64,000 nucleotides of DNA from Allium sativum (lineage: Eukaryota > Streptophyta > Magnoliopsida > Asparagales > Amaryllidaceae), in the NCBI GenBank assembly GCA_030737875.1, contig CM060912.1, positions 205,605,231 through 205,669,230 of the forward strand, read 5' to 3'. Numbering within the stretch: position 1 is the stretch's first letter; each line of letters begins with the position of its first letter. Positions 23,375 to 34,719 of the stretch are shown piece after piece. The notes under the pieces are model-generated. The model saw only the letters and a list, made by a program, of their open reading frames with translations, searched no databases and was not told the origin of the DNA. The translations under genes and the position numbers were made by a program.

Positions 23375-25374
23375 TTTATCTTTTCGATCATCCTGTTCGC
23401 ACACTCTTTGATTCTGGCGCATCGCACACTTTTATATCCACTGCTTTAGTTGAGACACTACACCTAAACACCAGTATAGTAGAGGATCCCTTAGTTGTTT
23501 CAAATCCAATTGGGGGCTCAGTCTATTGTCGATGATTTGTTTGGATTTGGAAATTTCTATACTTAGCGTTGGGTTTAGATGTGATGCTTATGTTTTGGGC
23601 TTCATGGGCTATGGGTTAATTTGGGCATGGATTGGCTATCCAGTAATGGAGTCGTCCTAGATTGTGAAAAGAGAGAGGTTAGGCTTATGACTCGCTTGGG
23701 CAACACTCTCGAAATCTCTTGTAATCCCATGAATTATGTTATGCTAAGTTATCTAGAATCACTTGACGCGTCTGTTGAGAATTTTCAGTCTGTTAAAGTG
23801 GTCCGTGAATAATCGGATGTCTTTGATGAAGTTCGAGGTTTACCCCCGAGGCGTGAGATAGACTTTCGAATATACTTAGTAGATAATGCAAATCCAGTTG
23901 CATTACCAGTGCGCCACATGGCTCCGAGAGAGAGAAGGGAACTCAGTAAGCAAGTGAAGGAATTGCTTGAGAAGGGATTCATAGGAAGAAGTATTTCGGA
24001 GTGGGGTGCTCCAGTCATTTTTGCTACAAAAGCTGATGGTTCACTTAGATTGTGTGTGGACTATAGAGAGCTGAATAAGCTAACAAAGAAGAACAGACAC
24101 CTGTTACCAAGGATAGACGATTTATTCGATCAGTTGGTGGGAGCTTCAGTTTTCTCACAAGTGGATTTGGCTACAGGGTTTCACCAACTAAGGGTGGCTG
24201 AAGATAACATCGATAAGGCTGCATTTAGAACTCCTGACGGTTTCTTCGAGTGGCTCGTCATGCCTTTTGGTTTGACGAATGCACCCGCATACTTTGTTGA
24301 CTTAATGACTAGGGTGTTTAGGGAGTTTCTGAACAAGTTTGTGGTAGTCTTTGTAAACGATATTCTGTTTTTCTCTAAAGATGAAGAAGAGCATGCCCTA
24401 CATCTTAGGGAAGTCTTGGAGACCCTACGAGCACATCAGCTAAAAGCTAAGTTCTCCAAGTGCCATTTTTGGAGAAAAGAAGTGAGGTTCTTAGGACACG
24501 TGGTCTCTAAGGAAGAGATAGTTGTGGATCCCACTAAGATAGTGGCAATCCAAGATTGGAAAACGCCTAATAACGCAACCGAAGTAAGAAGCTTTTATGG
24601 CTGGATGGCTATTATAGGAAGTTCATTAAGGACTTCGTGAAGATATCAGCCCCTCTCACTTGATTAACGAAGAAGAATTTGACTTTTACTTGGGACGTTG
24701 ACTGTGATGATGCTTTCCAACGTTTGAAGAGAGCTTTGACGACCGCTCCAGTTTTAGTTTTGCCAGACGGGAGTAAGACATTCACTGTATATATCGATGC
24801 TTGTGGGGCAGGGCTTGGTGCAGTTTTAATGCAAGAGGGAAGGGTGATATGCTATGGTGGAAGACAGTTGAAAACCCACGAGAAAAATTACCCTACGCAC
24901 GACTTGGAGTTGGCGGCCATAGTTTTTGCGCTTAAGTCGTGGCGTCATTATTTGCTTGGCGAAAGGTTTGAGTTGTATACAGACCATAAGTCGCTAAAGT
25001 ATTTATTCTCTCAGAAGGACCTAAACTTGAGGCAATAGAAATGGATGGAGTTTTTGGCATCCTACGATTTTGATATCGCATATACCCTTGGCAAGGGTAA
25101 CGTTGTAGCTGACACCTTAACTAGAAAGATGTTAACTTTAAGTCCTTTGTTTGTAGAGCGGCAGAATTTGGAGTATATATCTTCCTTTGACTTCAGACCC
25201 TCTGTTGATTTTGTACCCGGATTGTTGGCATCATTAGAGGTGCAACCTACACTTTTGGGTCGAGTTGGAGAGGCACAGCGAAACGACCCACAATTGGTTG
25301 AGATAGTAGGCAAGCTTATAGGAGGGGAGTCCTCAAGTCATCTGAATAGATATGTTATAGATGAGAGAGGTTAG
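23375..25374 (+). pseudogene. Tekay-1 protease, reverse transcriptase and RNase H, broken
   Basis: Protease: LFDSGASH with the catalytic Asp-Ser-Gly at 23410-23418, frame broken near 23535. Reverse transcriptase: open from 23909 to 24640, with [31 protein letters not shown] and MPFGLTNAP. The catalytic box reads FVND (Asn codon 24356-24358) where two aspartates are required, so polymerase activity should be lost. A frameshift follows near 24600 and a stop near 24661. RNase H: 24679-25120, with the acidic residues in [16 protein letters not shown] and YTDHKSL; one stop at 25036-25038. The stop at 25372-25374 precedes the integrase zinc finger. Order and content are those of a Ty3/gypsy pol. 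Confidence 0.88.
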
Positions 25375-26706
25375 ATACGTAGAGATGGAAGACTTTGCGT
25401 ACCACAAGACGAGAGTTTAAAGAAGGCAATTCTTGAAGACTCACATCGCTCGAAGATGACCATACATCCCGGTGGTGATAAGATGTATAGGGATATGAAG
25501 CGAGTTTTCTTTTGGACCGGAATGAAGAAGGACGTGGCCGAGTTCGTTGCTAGATGCTTAGTGTGCCAGCAAGTCAATGCGGAGCAAAAGAAGCCCGGAG
25601 GTTTGCTCCATCCCTTAGAGATTCCGCTTTGGAAATGGGAAAGCGTTTCCATGGATTTTGTAGATGGGTTACCAAGAACTAGGAAGGGTAATACGGGGAT
25701 TTGGGTAATTGTAGACCGACTTACTAAAAGTGCCCATTTTATTCCCATCAAAAGTAAAAGGACCGCCGCATGGTTAGCATCTGTTTACCTTCGAGAGATA
25801 GTTCGTTTGCATGGCATACCCTCCAGCATTGTGAGCGATAGAGATCCTATTTTCACAAGTGAATTTTGGAAGAGCTTACAAGAGGCAGTTGGAACGCAAT
25901 TATGCTTGAGTACCGCTTATCATCCTCAGACGGACGGCCAGACCGAGAGGGTGAATCGGATTCTAGAAGACCTTCTGAGGCTATTCATTCTAGACTTTGG
26001 AGGAACATGGGAAGAACACCTTCCACTAGTAGAGTTCGCCTATAATAATAGTTTTCAGGCTAGCATTGGCATGGCACCTTTTGAGGCTCTTTATGGACGA
26101 CCGTGCCGATCACCTACATGTTGGTGGGAATCCACGGATAAGGTTTTGCTTGGACCAGACATGATTAGGGAGACTTCGGAGATGATAGACCTGATTCGAC
26201 GGCGAATGAAGACGGCGCAGGACCGACAAAAGTCATTCGCTGATAGGAGACGAACCGATCTTGAGTTCAATGTTGGGGACATGGTTTTTGTTAAGGTGTC
26301 ACCGTTGAGAAACGTAGTCCATTTTGAATCAGTAGGGGAGTTGGCACCAAGGTTCGTAGGACCCTTTCCAATTACAGAGAGGATTGGGCAGATGGCGTAC
26401 AGAGTCAAGTTACCAGAGAAGCTCAGCGGAGTTCATGACGTGTTTCACGTTTCACATTTGCGTAAGTGTTTACACGATACGGCGGAAGTGGTAGAGCCGA
26501 GCACGCTCGAAGAAGTGGAAGAAGAGCGCAATGCCACGATCAGACGAGCTCCTACACGCATTTTCGAATCGGAGGTCAAAAAGCTTCGCAACAAAGAGGT
26601 CAAGTTTGTCAAAGTGCAATGGGGAGACGATCAAAGAGACGCGACTTGGGAGACGGAAGATAAGATGCGTACGTTGTACCCTTTCCTTTTTGAGGGTATG
26701 TTTTAA
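25375..26706 (+). CDS. Tekay-1 integrase with C-terminal chromodomain
   Basis: This is the best preserved part of the element: 416 codons are open from the ATG at 25456, and the same frame continues upstream to 25375. HHCC zinc finger: histidines just before and in TIHPGG, cysteines in CLVCQQ. Catalytic core: D67 (SMDFVDG), D128 (VSDRDP) and E164 (TDGQTERVN) counted from that ATG, with the DD35E spacing. Then a GPF/Y-type module (LAPRFVGPFPITERIG). Residues about 350-412 are a degenerate chromodomain (FVKVQWGDDQRDATWETEDKM) as in Tekay-type elements, thought to guide insertion by reading chromatin. It could supply integrase only if expressed separately from the broken upstream frames. Confidence 0.88.
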   Translation: MRRDGRLCVPQDESLKKAILEDSHRSKMTIHPGGDKMYRDMKRVFFWTGMKKDVAEFVARCLVCQQVNAEQKKPGGLLHPLEIPLWKWESVSMDFVDGLPRTRKGNTGIWVIVDRLTKSAHFIPIKSKRTAAWLASVYLREIVRLHGIPSSIVSDRDPIFTSEFWKSLQEAVGTQLCLSTAYHPQTDGQTERVNRILEDLLRLFILDFGGTWEEHLPLVEFAYNNSFQASIGMAPFEALYGRPCRSPTCWWESTDKVLLGPDMIRETSEMIDLIRRRMKTAQDRQKSFADRRRTDLEFNVGDMVFVKVSPLRNVVHFESVGELAPRFVGPFPITERIGQMAYRVKLPEKLSGVHDVFHVSHLRKCLHDTAEVVEPSTLEEVEEERNATIRRAPTRIFESEVKKLRNKEVKFVKVQWGDDQRDATWETEDKMRTLYPFLFEGMF

Positions 26707-27288
26707 TTTCTCCTTTTTCCTACCGCTTTGTTGATACTTGTCCTATCCTTTAGTATTATCTTTGCGATGACATCTTCGATCTTCAGTTAGGAAGGACCCT
26801 ATGGTTGAAACATGTGTTTGAGACATGTTATGTCTGATGGATGCAAATGGTTGCTAGTGGTTGCTCGTGGATGCATATACACACACCTTAGGCACTAGAT
26901 CAGCTCAATCACCTTCATGTTGCATATAAATTTGTGTGCATATTTAGATTAATGGATGTATAATGGTTCTGTTATCATATGGATGCTGCATTTTGATGAA
27001 TGGTTGTGCACACATGTAGAAATAATATGTATCGATAGGATTCTTTCGCATACATAATGGACGCATGGCACTATCACGATTTGCATTAAGGAGGTCAACT
27101 GAATCAGTAGACCGCCTGATTTTGCATTAGATAAGGAACATATACACACACGTCTTGCATATGTTCATACAGCATTAGAAATTTTGTAAGGACAATGGAT
27201 GCCTGTGTTTGATGGTTGAGTAGATTGATGATTGGATGTTAGGATATGCATTCTCCTTAACTTGGAGATTTCGGGGGAGAAATCCTTT
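26707..27288 (+). other. Tekay-1 3' untranslated region
   Basis: Non-coding stretch between the integrase stop and the polypurine tract. It is rich in TGGATG/GGTTG words and shows no other gene. Confidence 0.7.
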
Positions 27289-27301
27289 AAGGAGGGGAGA
27301 A
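27289..27301 (+). other. Polypurine tract of Tekay-1
   Basis: AAGGAGGGGAGAA directly precedes the 3' LTR's TG at 27302 and would prime plus-strand DNA synthesis. Confidence 0.88.
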
Positions 27302-30300
27302 TGTAACACCCCGTAAATTCAAATATTAAGGTTAACAAATTAAAGAAAAATTAATTGTAAATGTGAGAATCAAGGGAAACGGGTTACGCCATTGTGTTCG
27401 TCTCGGAATTCTGGTTGAGAAAGAGTCCGAGTTTGCGTAAATTCGACTTCGTATGAAGAAGTTATGGCTGTCGGAAGTTTCCAGAAAATTCAAATAAATT
27501 CAAACAGCTCGAAAACAGATTCAAATTCAAATCAGAAGTCAAAAGCGGGCTGGACGGAAAAATTCCCGCCCAAGACCCAGGTCGACCTAGGGGTCGACCC
27601 TAGTGTCGACCTCCCCCTACAGGTCAACCTGGGGGTCGACCTCCCCCCCCCCCCCCCGGGGGCAGATCTGAAAGATGACAATTTTATGACTTGCTGCTGA
27701 GTCACTCGGGTTTCTAGATAGTCCTGATCTGGTCTGAATGGTCTTGATTGATTCTAGGTTGATCGGATGGCCTAAATTAATCCTAAAATCTATATAAACA
27801 CATGTAGACTCAAACCCTAAAACCAAATAAAAATTAGAACCATGGTCGTCATGCTATCACCTTGCAACCTAGAGTAGCCGCCACCAACTAGAGAGAAAGT
27901 GAAGCTAATCAACTCAATTCAACTCAAATTTATAACAACAACAACGAATTTGTCTACTTCAAAGGCGAGCTAAATCAATTTCAGAACTCAGATTCCAGAA
28001 TTCAAGACCTTCTTTGTGTTGTGAGTTCAATTTCTTTAATAAGATAATTAACAAGTTAATTGGGTTGAGATATAAATTGGGTTATATGGCTATGTTTGTG
28101 AAACATTGGAAATTGTGGTATTTTGTGAATATATGTTAGATGTTCATAATGACAGTTTTTATTGTAGATTCCTTTGTATGTGCCCAATCACCTATGTTCA
28201 ACTTGATTCATGTTTGACATCATTCTATATGCAAGTTTGGGTGTAGATTATATGCTACTTTTAATATGAATTGTACACAAGTTCACATGTGAACCAAATA
28301 AAGTGACTATATGCAAGTTTATGTAGGAATTGGATTCACATATATGCAAGTTTACCCCTTTAGATTTAGATCTATGACATACATAATTTTATGTAAGTTT
28401 GTGACTAGGGCCTATGCAAGTTTTGGATGAAAACTATATTCATATATGCAAGTTTTAGGTGAAAAACTATATTATATATATGCAAGTTCACACCTTTAGG
28501 CCTATGTTTAGATCCATGTCAATACAAAGTTTATGCAAGTTATGTTGTAATCCTTATTTGCAAGATTAGATCCATTTTGTGTGTTAGGCAAATTTGCGAT
28601 GTTTATTCCCTTTTATGTGCTAGACTAATTGCTAGTCTAATATACATATGTGTCATGATAAACGCACGAACAACGTGGGGACGATGGGGGTAATATTGAA
28701 AATACACATATTGAGAATTGGCATAAAGGCCTTGAAAAAGGCATAAAATTAATTAAAGACATTAATTGGAAAATTGGCATTTATGGACATAATTGAGACA
28801 ACTATGGACATAAGTATATTTGGAATTTATTTACAAATTTTGAATAGGGATATTAATCCACTTTGGGGTTAAACAAAGATGTGTAAATAAACCACCTATG
28901 ACACGAGGTTAGACTCGTTTGTGGTGTAAGACTGCCCGGACCTGCCCGACAAATCTAGCAGCCACAAATGTCAGTCTAATGTGAGAGGTCAAAGGCATGA
29001 ATTAAATGCGTAACAGTTGTAAAGACACGAGGTTAGGCTCGTTTGTGGTGTAAGACTGCCCGGACCCGACCGGCAAATCCAGCTGCCACAAATGCCAGTC
29101 TAATGTGGGAGGTCTTTACAAGGTTACGGGGTTAATGAATTAAGAAACACTTAACCAAATAAACATGTGGTGGGGCATGAGGGGGTTAAGTGGGTGCCTT
29201 GGGTGGCATGTGGAATTAAGAGGGTGCCTTGGGTGGCATGTGAAATACGAGTAGATGCACTTAACCAAGATTGAAACATGTAAGAAGACATGAATAAGAA
29301 TGTGGTTAAGTGGGAAAAACCTTAGAGGGGACCAAGGATAGGTGAAAAGCTTGTGTCATGCATGGGGGCCCTTTTCAAACCAGTAACCCATTAAGTATCT
29401 TTGTGGGCTCAACCCAAGTCGAGGACGGGACACGCGCACTGAGTTTGATTGTAAGAGGTCAAAACGGGTTAGCGGTGGCAACGCAAGTCCAACGAGGTCA
29501 TATGCGTGTGTGGGCCCGGGCTGGTAGGTAAGACGTTGTTGCATCGTGTAGATATAAGCCGTGCACTTTTGGTGTTATTGGGTTGCCACTTTGGGGAGTG
29601 ATACACCCCACTGTAGGGTAGCACATGTATCTACGAGTTAGGGAGCCGATCGAATGGGGGTAGTGGGTACACCTAGTGGAGGTAGGGGCAGACGACACCT
29701 CTGAAGGCAGCTAAGGCTACACGAAACTACCATTATCATTATTAAGTTCTGTAGGCGAGATCAACCTTTAGGGTATTTAGTGTGGTGCAGTGTAGTAATT
29801 ATCCTATAGTGAGTAGGTACGCCTTTAACGTTATCTTTATTCATCCGATTTCCTTTGTTTGCTTTGTCATACCCATTTGTTCACAGTCATTTCCTTATTT
29901 TCCAGCTTATGCCTTATCCTAGTTACTTAATGATTATATTGTTAAAGTTATTGCACTCGCCAGACTTTATGTCTGACCCCCTTTGTTTCCACCTCTTTTC
30001 TTCCTTTTCACCCCCCCCCCCAAGGTGCTCAGGGTGGGACTAGTACTAGTGGAGCTTGATTTGGACTGATTTATCTCTTTCTTTGGAAGTTGCTTGGATC
30101 GCTGAAGTAAAAGTTCAGCCTATCTTACTTATGGCTATTTTATGTTGGGGTTATGTCTTTCATTTTATGTACTCTGATTTAGTCAAGATGGATATTATGT
30201 ACTTGACTCTAGTCTTTGGTTTTTGATGATGTAATCAAACTTATTTGTTTACCGCTGCAATGAATGAAGTTTTAAATTTTTAAGTACTGTTTTATATCTG

Positions 30301-30398
30301 TCTTGTTGTTAAGTTTCTGTTCTATACACACTTAAAACGCTCCATAGAAGTTAATGTATTCCCTTTGTGAGTGACATTAATGGACGTGGGGTGTCACA
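27302..30398 (+). mobile_element. 3' LTR of Tekay-1
   Basis: The 3097-bp copy of the 5' LTR has the same ends and internal repeats. Differences seen by eye include a shortened GTCGAC cluster near 27580-27640, an extra AATACACATATTG-like insertion near 28700 and a shorter poly-C run near 30010. Confidence 0.93.
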
Positions 30399-30403
30399 AA
30401 ATT
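30399..30403. repeat. Target-site duplication of Tekay-1, right copy
   Basis: AAATT follows the LTR's final CA, identical to 19065-19069. Confidence 0.9.
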
Positions 30404-31330
30404 AGTAAGCAACTTGTGAACCCGAGTAAGGTGGGGAGCTAGTCGTGCCCCGTTGGTTTGATATTCTCCCTGCATCTGTGTACGATGAGTTATGAGTATA
30501 TCTGGATATCCTTGATGTTGAGTTCGATTACAATTCTAAGTCCGGCAATCAAGGCTTCGTATTCTGCATTGTTATTGGTAACAGGGAAGTTGAGCTTCAG
30601 AGTGTAACGGATCGAGCGTTCCTCAGGAGTAATTAGTTTGACTCTGATGCCGGAACACTAATTGATAGTTAAACCATCCACGAATAGTCTCCACTAAATG
30701 TTGGGAGGCTCACAATCTCCTGGAGGAGGTTCTTCGGGAATAATGAACTCCGCAATAAACTATTCCAGGTCTTGTCCGGGGATGGCTCAGCGGGGAACGA
30801 AGGTAAGCTCAAATTGACTTGGCTCCATATTCCACTTCAAAAGACGCACAGATGCCTTAGGTCGTAGCAGGACCAATCGTACTGGCTGGCTAGTGTTGAC
30901 TTTGGTTAGATAGGACTGAAAGTATGGTCGCAGCTTCTGGGAAGAGATCAACAGACAGTAAGAAAGCTTCTCAAGCTTCGGATAGTTCTTTTATGCGCCT
31001 GTTAATCTCTTGTTGATGTAGTAAAAGGGTCGTTGGACGCGATCTTCTTCGTGCACAAGCGCGGAGCAAATTGCATGCATAGAAACTACCAAGTAGATAA
31101 ATAAGTCTTCATGATCCATGGGTTTTGATAGGATATGTGGTCGCTCGAAGTGATTTAGGAGGTCTTGGAATGCAACAATGCACTCTGGTTTCCTTGAAAA
31201 GTTGTGCTGCCCCTTTCTGAGCAAGTCAAAAAAGGGAATACACTTATCTATAGCTTTAGATATGAATCGACTTACGGAGGCCACTTTGTCGTTAAATTTT
31301 TGAACATCTTTGATGCTCTAAGGGGCTTGA
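30404..31330 (-). pseudogene. Tat-2 RNase H, interrupted by Tekay-1
   Basis: Minus-strand reading gives the connection region SVSRFISKAIDKCIPFFDLLRKG (31280-31210), then PHILSKPMDHEDLFIYLVVS and VHEEDRVQRPFYYINKRL (31160-30995). Closer to the insertion comes FPVTNNNAEYEALIAG (near 30560), a classic Tat RNase H signature that includes the catalytic glutamate. Stops and shifts are present. The coding sequence is cut by the AAATT target site. Confidence 0.75.
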
Positions 31331-32230
31331 ATATCGCAGATAGCTTGGGTTATTTTTCGGATTTGTGATCTCCCATGAATTTGATAATGAAACCCAGGAA
31401 TTTTCCAGATGCAACATCGAAAGAGAATTTCAAGAGATTGAGTTTCATGCCGTATTTATGTAGAACGTCGAACATTTCCACAAGGTCTTTGACGTGGTCA
31501 TTCGACGCCCTTATTTCCACGAGCATATCATCCACGTAGACCTTTATGGAACTCCTGATCTGGTCCTTGAACATTCGGTTGACCAGTTGCTTATAGGTGG
31601 CTCCAGCATTCTTGGATCGAAGGGCATGACAACGTAGCAATAGAGCCAAGGCCGGTGCTGAATGAAGTGTGCTTCTGGTTTGGAAGGTACGTTTAAATTG
31701 ATTGTAGCCTTAGTATGCATCAATGAAGGAGACGAGCTGATAGCCTGCAGTTGAATCAATGAGTTAGTCGATCTTTGGAAGCAGGAAGTTATCTTTTGGG
31801 CAAGCTTTGTTCAGGTCTGAGTAGTCGACACACGTTCGTCACTCCTTATTTGATTTCTTGACCAAGACCGGGTTGAAGACCTATTCTGGATAGAGGGCAT
31901 TGCGGAAAAAGTCATTGTCAAGAAGCATATCCACCTCCTCTTTGAGTGCCACCATTCTCTGTATTCCCAAGATTCATAACTTTTGTTTGATTTGAAGATG
32001 CTTTGGGTTGATATTGGATATGTAGCAGGCAATTCCTGGGTCGATGCCACACATATCGGAATGGATCCAAGCGAATACATCGAGGTTGGCCCTTAAGAAA
32101 TCCACGAGCTCTTCCTTTATTGCTGGGTGGAGTTGTGATCTAATCTTTAAGACATTAGTAGGGTCGGTGGGGTTGATTGGAACATTGATAGTTGGCTCCA
32201 CCGGGTAGCTTTTTCGAAGTCAGGCTCTTC
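31331..32230 (-). pseudogene. Tat-2 reverse transcriptase, broken
   Basis: Minus-strand segments in order: LHPAIKEELVDFLRANLDVFAW and DMCGIDPGIACY (32150-32020), typical of the Tat pol start of reverse transcriptase; then the palm with SKNAGATYKQLVNRMFKDQI and the intact catalytic box YVDD (near 31525); and the SGKFLGFI segment (near 31390). Frameshifts and stops occur between 31650 and 31980. Confidence 0.78.
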
Positions 32231-33000
32231 GTCTTCCCTTAGATCGAGGTCGTCGGAAAGATGATAGTGGCATCTAAGCCAGGACCCGGACTTCAGTGGA
32301 TGCTATGCACTGGCGGTTTTGGTGTTGTGGATTGGTAATGTACTCTTGCCCTTCTTTTTGTTGACGGCGTCTTTCCATTCGACGAGATAGCAGACTCTCA
32401 CGGTGGCTTGGTCGCCCTTGACGGTTCCGATCCCGTTCTCGGTTGGAAACTTCATGAGAAGGGACCATGTTGTCATGCAGAATTGGAACTCTGCAAGGAA
32501 AGGATGTCCTAGAAAGATGTTGTAGGGAGAAGTAACATCGATGACATTAAGGTGAGGATGAGGACTCTGCTGCGATCCCTTCTTCGAGTTCGGCAGGCAG
32601 TTCTACCAAACCCACTGGCTGATTGGAAGAGTTATTGAAGCCATAGACGGTGGCGTGATAAGGCTACAAGTCTTTGGCCTTCAGTCTCATTTGGTCAGAC
32701 CTACTTGAAGATGATATTGACGGAGCTCCTCGAGTCTATGAGGATTTTTCAGACGTATGCAGAGCCTACGTGTGTAGAAATGGCGATAGGATCAATGGTT
32801 GAAATCTTGATTTCAGTGGAATTTCTCTCGCGAAAAACTATGTCGTCATGTATAGTCTTTTGGAGCTTTATCGGGACAAATTCACCCTGGGCCGAGCATG
32901 CTTCCAAGTCAGCATGTTTGATAGAGTTGGCGTACTACTCCATACGCCAAAAGCTTTCGTTTGCGGGGTGAGGTCTGCCGCAAATGGTGTTAATCAAGAT
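32231..33000 (-). pseudogene. Tat-2 protease region, broken
   Basis: Minus-strand reading: a gag/protease junction motif INTICGRPHPANES (near 32990), then a poorly kept active-site region, then SPYNIFLGHPFLAEFQ (32545-32495) and MKFPTENGIGTVKGDQ (32455-32405), both hallmark segments of Tat protease. An Asp-Thr/Ser-Gly active site could not be confirmed. Confidence 0.65.
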
Positions 33001-33370
33001 ACCCCTGCGAGAAGATATCGGGTTAGACGACTCTGGGGTCGCTTGAGCTGGAGGAAGTGAGGGCGTTGTAAGGCCCGCGACTGCTTATTGGGGAGCAGGG
33101 TTCTGAACATACTGCTCTAGGCGCTTCTCTCTAATGCATATTAGCATTGTCTTCAACCATTTCATCAACCTCGAATGCTCGATACTGTTGAGGTTGGTTA
33201 AGTGGAACTTGGGCCTGATGGGCTGCTAGACGCGTAGGTGCCCAATTCTAAGCGATGACGAGCAGGTTCTATCGTGGAAGGGGTTGTGCGCTAGTTCCTG
33301 GTTCGTCGATAGGGCCCAACCAAGAATGGTCGGCCAGAAAGAAGCAAGTCTCGAGGCTTTGAGTCTTTAT
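33001..33370 (-). pseudogene. Tat-2 gag C-terminal remnant
   Basis: A short open minus-strand stretch (about 33255-33130) with NQPQQYRAFEVDEMVEDNANM joins the gag/protease junction motif. The main capsid domain and zinc knuckle are not found, so nearly all of gag is missing. Confidence 0.4.
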
Positions 33371-33399
33371 CAGTGAAAGTATTGATATATGTTACGTGA

Positions 33400-33460
33400 T
33401 GGGCTGAGTCGTGCGTGTATGTATCACCTTTGGGAACCAGACCAAAAGGTTCGGTTAACA
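33400..33460 (-). mobile_element. Tat-2 5' LTR remnant
   Basis: Reading the minus strand from 33460 gives TGTTAACCGAACC and then TTTTGGTCTGGT, closely matching the first 35 bases of the Tat-1 LTR at 4745. Beyond 33461 the sequence becomes AT-rich spacer. The rest of the LTR is not recognisable, so it seems truncated. Confidence 0.5.
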
Positions 33461-34710
33461 CACAACATTATGGCTTATGTTTTATTATATTTAATCTATA
33501 CGATTGTGTTTTGAGAAGCATAAATGTGACGAGGATTTATGTCATGAAAATTTATTTTAACTGCTCTGCGTACTTAATGTTATTTAAAGGAATTTTTTTT
33601 ATTTTTGCTTGAAAGTAATTTATGTGATTGCTACACCATCATCAATATTTCAAAAAAAAAAAAAAAAAATACATACACATGATAAGTTTGCAAAACACAT
33701 GTAATATTGACATTTCATTGAAACTTAAGCATGTATGATAAATTTGTAACACTACTGATGTCTCATTGAAAACAAACATATATATATAGACACACTCTCT
33801 CTCTCTCGTTTAAAATTGATTTATAGCAGTATATACATAAAAGTAATATTTTTACAGTAGGCGAGTAAGTATGTTTCAAGAAGTACATAATATTTGGCAG
33901 CATCATATACAAATTATTAGGCGAATGAACAACGAACAGAGACATGTCATAGTTGTATTGTATAAAAGATTCGAATGAAAACAGATTTGTCATGTAATGG
34001 AAAATTATTTGTATTAAAAAAAAATGAAAAATCTATTTAGACAATAAAATCGAATATCTATCAAGCCAGCGTTATCATGTTTGCAAACGTACGTAACCAT
34101 ACATGCAAATATCATATATAATATACATGAGATAAAGACGAACAACATGACCCATAGTGTAACCATTCTTATATAAAAACAACAACCACTGATTGTAATC
34201 TAAACACAATCTTTCATGTTTTTATATTTTCATTAAACAAAGCGATGAGTACGTGGTCACCAACTATATACACGTAAACTTTAACTTCATGCTAATGGCG
34301 TTTTTTATCTGTACTTGAGGATTGATTTGTAATGATCTTTAAGCTAGGCATATTATTGCTATTCAATCAATGTTTGGAGTTTTACACAACACAACCATTC
34401 ATTCGAAATTTGCACTGTTGATTTGCGGATAAGAAACATAAAGAATTGTCTCTCCAATATATGCCATAGAAAGAGAACCAGGTGTCTTATTCCTATACAC
34501 TTTTAATCTTACTTAACAAGCATCAAATATGCCTGCTAAACACTAGTCATTCGGTGGTCTTGCATGAGTCCTTAGAATTTGAAGTCATAGAATATGTTTA
34601 ATGGTTGCGTAATCAAATTTGGCTTTGAAGTCCAGTGAGAAAGAAAATTGGCTTGCTTTGTGCTTCTTTTGATTCGCACGGTTCTTAGATATTGAGCATT
34701 TAATTAAACA
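33461..34710. other. AT-rich spacer
   Basis: Contains an A-run near 33650, a TATATATA/CTCTCTCT microsatellite near 33780-33810 and no supported gene. A 76-codon minus-strand frame (33763-33993) has low-complexity composition and no domain. Confidence 0.5.
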
Positions 34711-34719
34711 ATTTATTTA

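Larger units (their letters stand above)
19070..30398 (+). mobile_element. Tekay-1: full-length Tekay-type chromovirus nested in Tat-2
   Basis: The 11329-bp element has all structural parts: 5' LTR 19070-22170, initiator-Met-tRNA-type primer site 22173-22186, gag, protease, reverse transcriptase, RNase H, integrase with chromodomain, polypurine tract 27289-27301, 3' LTR 27302-30398 and perfect AAATT target duplications. LTR ends are TGTAACACCC and GGGTGTCACA. The two 3.1-kb LTRs differ only by scattered substitutions and small indels, so it is fairly young. A chromodomain at the integrase C terminus places it in the chromoviruses; its degenerate form and the pol sequence suit the Tekay (Del) clade. 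It is not autonomous because of frame breaks in pol. Confidence 0.93.
30404..33460 (-). mobile_element. Tat-2: 5' half of the element
   Basis: Continuing on the minus strand from 33460 downwards there is an LTR-start remnant, the end of gag, protease, reverse transcriptase and RNase H. The RNase H reading resumes at 19064 on the other side of Tekay-1. Most of the 5' LTR and nearly all of gag are missing, so a deletion of several kilobases is inferred. Confidence 0.75.

Noticed and set aside
24679..25038. RNase H frame of Tekay-1 as an independent gene
   Set aside because: It is an internal piece of pol bounded by a frameshift and a stop; the start Met is internal.
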